Shown here piece by piece: positions 58,909-64,000 of a DNA stretch of 64,000 bases (position 1 is its first letter; every line of letters begins with the position of its first letter). The position numbers and the translations under genes were made by a program. The stretch is from Neobacillus sp. WH10 (GTDB lineage: Bacteria > Bacillota > Bacilli > Bacillales > Cytobacillaceae). Under the pieces are notes generated by a model, which saw only the letters and a list, made by a program, of their open reading frames with translations, made no database searches and had not been told where the DNA came from. The stretch covers positions 3,906,001 to 3,970,000 of the forward strand of contig NZ_CP126110.1 in assembly GCF_030123405.1 (NCBI RefSeq), given 5' to 3'.

Positions 58909-58998
58909 TTAAGCAACCCATTCCAATCTGGTCGAATGCGTGATATTCAAATATACAGTTTTCATGCCAGTGCCAGCTGCAATTGCCCATAACATCAT
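58909..58998 (-). CDS. Small peptide gene, unknown
   Basis: 29 residues: MMLWAIAAGTGMKTVYLNIT then HSTRLEWVA, behind AAAGGAGGTCG. The strong site and two following terminators support expression; function unknown. Confidence 0.5.
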   Translation of the reverse strand: MMLWAIAAGTGMKTVYLNITHSTRLEWVA

Positions 58999-59144
58999 TT
59001 TCTTCGACCTCCTTTGGAATTTTTTACTTACTACGGTAATTATATCCACGCATATGTACTTTGTAAACCTTTTTGAATAAATTTTCAAAAAAATAATTAA
59101 AAAGCCTTAAAGATTGGCGGTTTATTTGCGAAACCATATATAAA

Positions 59145-59172
59145 AGAGGTTTGACCCAATGGTCAAACCTCT
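59145..59172. terminator. mccB terminator
   Basis: agaggtttgacc (59145-59156) pairs perfectly with ggtcaaacctct (59161-59172), followed leftward by TTTTATATATGG. Confidence 0.85.
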
Positions 59173-59178
59173 CTTTAC

Positions 59179-60312
59179 TTATTCTAATGCCTGGGTGAGA
59201 TCCTCAATTAGATCTTCAATATCTTCTAGTCCGACTGAGATACGTACTAAGCCGTCTGTGATGCCAAGTTCTGCTCTTCGCTCTGTTGGAATAGAGGCAT
59301 GGGTCATTCTTGCTGGAACGGAGATTAAGCTTTCTACAGCTCCAAGACTTTCAGCTAATGTAAAATATTTCACCTTGCTGAGTAATTGGTCTGCATTTTC
59401 TGCACTGCCAACATCAAATGAAACCATACCGCCAAAACCTCTTGACTGGTTCTTAGCAATGTCATGATTTGGATGTGTTTCTATGCCAGGATAGAATACT
59501 TTTTTAACCTTCGAATGACCTTGTAAAAACTCAACTATTGCTTTCGTATTCGCTTCGGTTTCCTCCATCCGTATCCCCAATGTTTTGATCCCCCTAATTA
59601 ACAGCCATGAATCCTGAGGCCCCAAAACACCGCCAGTAGAGTTTTGCACAAAGTGAAGATCTTCTGCGAGCTTTTCACTATTTACAACCACTAATCCAGC
59701 CACTACATCGCTATGGCCGCCAATGTATTTCGTTGCACTATGCAGAACAATATCAGCGCCAAGCTCCAGTGGATTTTGCCAATATGGAGTCGAGAATGTA
59801 TTATCAACAATTGTTAATAGCCCATGTTCTTTTGCAAGCTGTGCAGCAGCTTCGATATCTGTAACCTTTAAAAGTGGATTTGTCGGTGTTTCTAAATAAA
59901 CAGCCCGGGTGTTTGGTTTAATTTCACTTTTAATTTTCTCTAAATCACTAGTATCAACAAATGTTGAATCAATTCCGAAACGATTCAAAACCTTAGTCAT
60001 AACACGGAATGTTCCACCGTAAACATCATCCGTTAAGATGACGTGATCACCGCTGTTAAATAGCATTATGACAGCCGTAATTGCCGCCATCCCAGAGCCA
60101 AAAGCAAATCCTGCTTTACCGCCTTCGATATCTTTTATCAGCTCTTCAAGTGCATGTCTCGTAGGATTTCCAGTACGGGAATATTCAAATCCTTTATGCC
60201 CGCCGACACCCTCCTGTTTATAAGTACTAACTTGATAAATCGGGAATGAGACAGCACCGGTTGCTGGATCTTCACTGATGCCGCCATGAATCAATTTCGT
60301 CTTTCTTCTCAC
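59179..60312 (-). CDS. mccB: Cystathionine gamma-lyase / homocysteine gamma-lyase MccB
   Basis: PLP enzyme that splits cystathionine to cysteine. YSRTGNPTRHALEELI and FGSGMAAITAVIMLF are at the cofactor site, and HSATKYIGGHSDVVAGLVV carries the PLP lysine. The 377 residues are normal. GTG 60312 overlaps the mccA stop zone; GGGGGG lies before it. Last gene of the operon here; yrhC of B. subtilis was not seen downstream. Confidence 0.94.
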   Translation of the reverse strand: MRRKTKLIHGGISEDPATGAVSFPIYQVSTYKQEGVGGHKGFEYSRTGNPTRHALEELIKDIEGGKAGFAFGSGMAAITAVIMLFNSGDHVILTDDVYGGTFRVMTKVLNRFGIDSTFVDTSDLEKIKSEIKPNTRAVYLETPTNPLLKVTDIEAAAQLAKEHGLLTIVDNTFSTPYWQNPLELGADIVLHSATKYIGGHSDVVAGLVVVNSEKLAEDLHFVQNSTGGVLGPQDSWLLIRGIKTLGIRMEETEANTKAIVEFLQGHSKVKKVFYPGIETHPNHDIAKNQSRGFGGMVSFDVGSAENADQLLSKVKYFTLAESLGAVESLISVPARMTHASIPTERRAELGITDGLVRISVGLEDIEDLIEDLTQALE

Positions 60313-60313
60313 C

Positions 60314-61237
60314 CTAAATCCCCCCTTCAAAGATCTTTTTGCTTAAATATCGTTCACTACCGTCTGGAAAAATAACCACGATGTTCGTATCTGCCTCTGC
60401 TGTTTCAGCCTCTTTTAGAGCTGCATAAAAGGCTGCACCGGAAGAGCTGCCCACAAGCAGTCCCTCTTTTGCGGCCAACTCTTTAACAAAGGAAAAGGCA
60501 TCATCATCAGCAACGGTATGAATGGCATCAAAATAGGCGGGTTCCATAAATGGAGGCAAGAATTCCATGCCAATACCCTCCGTTTTATGCGGGCCGGATT
60601 GACCACCATTCAATATTGACCCTTCTGGCTCGACAATGACCGTTTTTATTTGATTCTGTTGTTCTTTCAAATAACGAGCAGTTCCCATAAACGTACCTCC
60701 AGAACCTGCTCCAGCAATAAAAACATTAATTTTACCATCGAGTTGATCCCAGAGCTCAGGCCCTAATGTTTTATAATAAGTAGCAGGATTGGCAGGATTG
60801 GCAAATTGCTGAGGACAATAGGAATTAGGAATTTCTTTAAGCAGCTCCTCTGCTTTAGCAATCGCCCCCATAATGCCTTGCTCTGTTGGAGTATGAACGA
60901 TTTTAGCACCAAGTGCTTTCATGATTGCCTGCTTTTCCATACTGAATTTTTCAGGCACACAAAAAATAACTTGAATCCCTTTATTAATCGCAGCAAGTGC
61001 TAAACCAATTCCAGTATTTCCGGCAGTCGGCTCAATAACCGTTCCACCCTCTCTAAGTTTCCCGCTCGAAAACGCCTCACTTAACAGCTCTATTCCAAGT
61101 CGGTCTTTGACACTTCCCCCAGGGTTCAGGAACTCAAGTTTGGCAAATATTCGAACCCCTTCCGGCAAAGGAAATTGGGTAATTTCCACGATTGGTGTGT
61201 GCCCAATTAGCTCATGAACATTTTTGTAGACCTGCAT
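60314..61237 (-). CDS. mccA: O-acetylserine-dependent cystathionine beta-synthase MccA
   Basis: PLP enzyme joining homocysteine to O-acetylserine. NPGGSVKDRLGIELL holds the PLP lysine, EPTAGNTGIGLALAAI the substrate loop, and GAGSGGTFMGTARYLK the phosphate loop. 307 residues without a CBS regulatory tail, as in MccA/YrhA. Confidence 0.93.
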   Translation of the reverse strand: MQVYKNVHELIGHTPIVEITQFPLPEGVRIFAKLEFLNPGGSVKDRLGIELLSEAFSSGKLREGGTVIEPTAGNTGIGLALAAINKGIQVIFCVPEKFSMEKQAIMKALGAKIVHTPTEQGIMGAIAKAEELLKEIPNSYCPQQFANPANPATYYKTLGPELWDQLDGKINVFIAGAGSGGTFMGTARYLKEQQNQIKTVIVEPEGSILNGGQSGPHKTEGIGMEFLPPFMEPAYFDAIHTVADDDAFSFVKELAAKEGLLVGSSSGAAFYAALKEAETAEADTNIVVIFPDGSERYLSKKIFEGGI

Positions 61238-61255
61238 CTCTCCACCCCTGTAAAC

Positions 61256-61951
61256 CTATCGTATAGCTGCCACCATTTTCATCACCAATGTAGCCGAATT
61301 AGTCGCTGCCTTATCAATAAATTGATCAAACGAAATTTCTGATTCTTTTCCGGCGATATCCGACAGAGAACGGATAATTACAAAAGGTACAGCGAAGCGA
61401 TGAGCCACTTGTGCAATCGCAGCAGCCTCCATTTCAACCGCCTGTAAAGCCTCAAATTTTGACCGTACAAAATCGACACGTACCGGATCTTCCATAAAAG
61501 AATCACCCGTCACAATTAAGCCCTTCACAATTTGGAAATTTTCTAATTCTTTTGCAGCTGTTTCTGCGACAGAAATTAATTTTTCATCAGCTAAAAACGC
61601 TGCCGGAAGCTGGGGAACCTGACCATATTCATAACCAAATGCGGTTACATCGACATCATGATGGCGGACTTCCGTTGAGATAACAGCATCCCCTACATTA
61701 AGTGAAGGATTAAAGCCTCCTGCTGAACCGGTATTGATAATACAATCAGGCTTATATTTTTCAAGCAGGATGGTTGTTGACATAGCCGCATTTACCTTCC
61801 CAATCCCCGACCGCAGCAGGATGACATCTGCACCGTGCATCTTTCCAAATGTAAATTCACAACCTGCGACTGTTTCTTGTGTTTGTTCCTCAATATTGTC
61901 TCGTAGTAAAGTTACTTCTTCTTCCATTGCTCCGATGATGGCGATTTTCAT
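61256..61951 (-). CDS. mtnN: MTA/SAH nucleosidase
   Basis: Cleaves adenosylhomocysteine and methylthioadenosine, feeding ribosylhomocysteine and thus homocysteine to mccA. MKIAIIGAMEEEVTLLRDNI, INTGSAGGFNPSLNVGDAVI, FEALQAVEMEAAAIAQVAHR and FVIIRSLSDIAGKES are the full family set, with catalytic Glu and Asp. Confidence 0.95.
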   Translation of the reverse strand: MKIAIIGAMEEEVTLLRDNIEEQTQETVAGCEFTFGKMHGADVILLRSGIGKVNAAMSTTILLEKYKPDCIINTGSAGGFNPSLNVGDAVISTEVRHHDVDVTAFGYEYGQVPQLPAAFLADEKLISVAETAAKELENFQIVKGLIVTGDSFMEDPVRVDFVRSKFEALQAVEMEAAAIAQVAHRFAVPFVIIRSLSDIAGKESEISFDQFIDKAATNSATLVMKMVAAIR

Positions 61952-61966
61952 TGATTAACCTCTTTC

Positions 61967-62605
61967 TTATTGTTTTACACCTTCCATTAACCAGACAAAA
62001 TCGTTTATCCTTGTGAACGTGGCGCTAAAACTATTTTTTTCTAAAATAGATTTTAAAAACGGAATCGTTGTATAATATTCAGTTTCCAGATCTTTTGCCA
62101 GGTTATGAAAGCCGTCATTTTTTGCTTTTACGATCGCATTATAATGATCTTCCTCGGATTCATACATCGTATCCGCAAACACTATTCTACCATCTTTTGA
62201 GAGGAGCTTGCCATAGTGAGTAACAGCTTCTGCTTTTTCGTTATCGGTAAGATGATGGAAGGCATACGAACTGACAAATGTATCAATTTTCTTCACTTCT
62301 GGAAAATGAAGAAAATCACCATCGAGAATTACCGCATTACCAGCAAGTTTTTGCTCAGCAATTTTCCTCATTGATGGTGATGGCTCTACTCCAGTCACCC
62401 TAAGCCCTACAGCCAATAGCTTTTGTGTCAGGTTCCCCGTACCGACACCAAATTCCACTACATGACCAATTGAACGAGCAGCAACAGCATCTAAAATTTG
62501 TTCATAATGTGAAAAAACTTCTTTATATTCTAAATCATGACCAACGACTGTATCATCATATGAATCTGCCCATTGCTCAAAAATTTCAAGAAACTCTCTC
62601 CCCAT
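61967..62605 (-). CDS. yrrT: YrrT SAM-dependent methyltransferase
   Basis: About 212 residues: FEQWADSYDDTVVGHDLEYK, VVEFGVGTGNLTQKLL (SAM motif I), VTGVEPSPSMRKIAEQKL. Substrate unknown; makes SAH for the next enzyme. ATG 62605 after GGAGAGTGG. First gene of yrrT-mtnN-mccA-mccB. Confidence 0.92.
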   Translation of the reverse strand: MGREFLEIFEQWADSYDDTVVGHDLEYKEVFSHYEQILDAVAARSIGHVVEFGVGTGNLTQKLLAVGLRVTGVEPSPSMRKIAEQKLAGNAVILDGDFLHFPEVKKIDTFVSSYAFHHLTDNEKAEAVTHYGKLLSKDGRIVFADTMYESEEDHYNAIVKAKNDGFHNLAKDLETEYYTTIPFLKSILEKNSFSATFTRINDFVWLMEGVKQ

Positions 62606-62631
62606 ATTTTCCACTCTCCAAAATAGCATAT

Positions 62632-62649
62632 AATTCCTATGAGTATACT
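62632..62649 (-). promoter_or_regulatory. CymR-like box upstream of yrrT
   Basis: Leftward AGTATACTCATAGGAATT keeps the GGAATT end, the central C and A/T bases of the CymR consensus I recall; the first two bases and one purine differ. CymR represses this operon in B. subtilis when cysteine is plentiful. TATACT inside could be the -10. Confidence 0.4.
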
Positions 62650-62754
62650 ATGAATTGAGTTGAAATTATGTTATCATACTTCTCACATTTATTCAAATGC
62701 ATTGCCAGTATGGTAAGAAATAACTAAAATGGATGTATAGAAAGGATGATCTAA

Positions 62755-62958
62755 GTGAATTTTCAGTTTGATTTGATTGAGGATAAAATTGAATTTTTCG
62801 AGGCCAATAATCTTAAAACATTGCAAAAAAAGATTGAATCACAGGTTGATGAGAATAGAGCAATCCTACTTGGGGTCCAATCCGTATCCCACCAAATGCA
62901 TGTGAACGAAAATGGACAAACATACTTTACGGCGGTTGTTCATTTTAAAAAGAAATAG
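62755..62958 (+). CDS. yrzA: YrzA family (DUF2536) protein
   Basis: 67 residues: MNFQFDLIEDKIEFFEANNL, LLGVQSVSHQMHVNENGQTY, FTAVVHFKKK. Matches YrzA in sequence pattern and place next to yrrS. GTG start after AAAGGATGA. Function unknown. Confidence 0.82.
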   Translation: MNFQFDLIEDKIEFFEANNLKTLQKKIESQVDENRAILLGVQSVSHQMHVNENGQTYFTAVVHFKKK

Positions 62959-62959
62959 G

Positions 62960-62994
62960 ATGGTGCCCCTTATTGGCCCATCCTTTTTCCTTTA
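62960..62994 (+). terminator. yrzA terminator
   Basis: ggatgg pairs with ccatcc around a cccc/ggcc loop, followed by tttttcc. Confidence 0.75.
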
Positions 62995-63669
62995 TTTCTC
63001 AAGTTCAGCTAGTTCTTCGACCTTTGTCGGTATCCAGCCTTCACCATCAACCCATTTAATAAAAACTCTATATTTTTGTTGTTTATCATTAGAGTATACT
63101 GTACCGGTTGATGCATTGGAGGTAGACTTATCACTACCTAGCCAATAAACCTTCATATTACTCTGGTCAAGTCCTGTTGCATAGGAGATGGCATTCAGCA
63201 TTTCATCCCAATCAACACCACTATAAGTTGGCGTGTGTTCTCCTGATTGGGTGGTACCAACAGGCTTCCAACTCGGATTCTGGATTGTTTTAAGAACATT
63301 CGAAGAACTGCCCCCGTCTGAAACTACCGCCTGTGATTCATCTGCCTTTTCAGGAGTGGAGGCTTCCTCACTTTCTTGATCATCTTCTTTTGCATTGTCA
63401 GTAGAACGATCATCCTTATCGACCTTTTTATCCACTTTGGCCTTTTTCTCTTTAGTTGCTGTTTCTTTTTGAGTTGTTTCTTTTTGTTCTGTTTTTGGTT
63501 CTTGTTTCTTCGGTGCTGCTTTATCATCACTGCCTGAGGCAAAAATATTATAAGCAACAAAAATAATCAATAGCAGGACAATGACGATTAAACTATTTAA
63601 AACGATATTCGTTTTTTTTCTTTTCGCACGATATCCTGAACGCGAATTAGAATTGAAATCATTACTCAA
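62992..63669 (-). CDS. yrrS: YrrS family (DUF1510) membrane protein
   Basis: 225 residues. One membrane helix (IVLNSLIVIVLLLIIFVAYN), a long Lys/Glu/Asp-rich linker, then the conserved domain (NPSWKPVGTTQSGEHTPTYS, GVDWDEMLNAISYATGLDQS, RVFIKWVDGEGWIPTKVEEL). Paired with pbpI as in B. subtilis; role in wall synthesis inferred. Confidence 0.88.
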   Translation of the reverse strand: MSNDFNSNSRSGYRAKRKKTNIVLNSLIVIVLLLIIFVAYNIFASGSDDKAAPKKQEPKTEQKETTQKETATKEKKAKVDKKVDKDDRSTDNAKEDDQESEEASTPEKADESQAVVSDGGSSSNVLKTIQNPSWKPVGTTQSGEHTPTYSGVDWDEMLNAISYATGLDQSNMKVYWLGSDKSTSNASTGTVYSNDKQQKYRVFIKWVDGEGWIPTKVEELAELEK

Positions 63670-63742
63670 ATTTATCCCTCCGTATAAATAAGGCTCTCAA
63701 TATTTTAACATGATTTAAAGAGAACTTGAAGGGAAAACCATT

Positions 63743-64000
63743 TTACTCCTCATTGCTATGATTTTTTTCATACAACATTTTTACCATATCAGCAAATAAC
63801 AAATTAACCCCACCCTCCGAATCCACCACATCCAAATTCGCGGCTACAAGGACGTATTTTGGATTTTGATAGGGGAAATAACCAGCAAACCATTTATTAT
63901 GCAGTTGCTTCCCATCTTCATATTTTCCTGTTTCGGCAGTCCCTGATTTACCTGCCACCTCATACGGCAAGTCTTTAAACCACCTTCCCGTACCATTAGG
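63743..64000 (-). CDS. pbpI: Class B penicillin-binding protein, 3' part (runs off window)
   Basis: The visible C-terminal 85 or so residues include NGTGRWFKDLPYEVAGKSGT and AETGKYEDG, with the KSGT active-site box of transpeptidases, then WFAGYFPYQNPKYVLVAANL. Next to yrrS this is most likely PbpI (YrrR/PBP4b). The frame continues past the window edge. Confidence 0.85.
   Translation of the reverse strand, partial: PNGTGRWFKDLPYEVAGKSGTAETGKYEDGKQLHNKWFAGYFPYQNPKYVLVAANLDVVDSEGGVNLLFADMVKMLYEKNHSNEE

Noticed and set aside
1..64000. CRISPR array, tRNA or rRNA genes
   Set aside because: No regularly spaced repeats with spacers and no cloverleaf or rRNA landmarks were noticed; the 11-bp iterons have no spacers.

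Overview
The window is from the chromosome of a low-GC, endospore-forming Bacillaceae (Bacillus, Neobacillus or a close genus). The evidence is the gene order around rpsT, holA, comE, yqe and aroE, which matches Bacillus subtilis, together with sporulation genes (gpr, sda, sigK, a YjcZ-type peptide). No rRNA, tRNA or CRISPR array was seen.

Left arm, 1-16.45 kb: the 5' end of gpr, then rpsT, holA, yqzM, the late-competence genes comEC-comEB-comEA with divergent comER, a patch of unknown membrane and relic genes, and the ribosome/NAD block yqeM-rsfS-yqeK-nadD-yhbY-aroE-yqeH-yqeG. After these come the sporulation checkpoint gene sda, with DnaA boxes upstream, then psd and pssA, and the first 142 codons of sigK.

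Middle, 16.456-53.784 kb: a complete-looking siphovirus-type prophage of about 37.3 kb sits inside sigK, the mother-cell sigma factor gene. The two sigK pieces join exactly in frame at an 8-bp direct repeat (aatgaaat), giving a 238-residue SigK. Just inside the repeat are perfect 20-bp inverted arms, so the excised circle would carry a symmetrical attP. This is a skin-type intervening element with a full head, tail and lysis gene set. Its large serine recombinase looks more like SprA of phage SPbeta than SpoIVCA. Most phage genes run leftward in this order: switch with repeated operators (50.9-51.7 kb), replication and small early genes, cytosine methyltransferase, antirepressor with a duplicated RNA leader, ArpU-type regulator, a control region with seven 11-bp iterons and a 163-bp duplication, packaging, head, tail, lysis, and an FtsK-like/replication-relaxation pair. 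A Wzy/O-antigen-ligase-like gene is inserted on the opposite strand in the tail module as a probable lysogenic-conversion gene. A 39-codon gene with a LexA-type box in its promoter lies between the repressor and the recombinase.

Right arm, 53.785-64 kb: the 3' part of sigK, a BNR-repeat lipoprotein, a YjcZ-like peptide, an M3 oligoendopeptidase F, a tandem array of five YrzI-family small genes plus a truncated sixth, and the methionine-to-cysteine operon yrrT-mtnN-mccA-mccB. The window ends with yrzA, yrrS and the 3' end of a class B penicillin-binding protein gene.

How the parts may work together: the host can build SigK only after the mother cell excises the phage. The host sporulation programme and the phage recombinase are therefore tied together, while the phage keeps a separate switch, SOS-linked and antirepressor genes for ordinary induction. 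All functional links are inferred from sequence and context.
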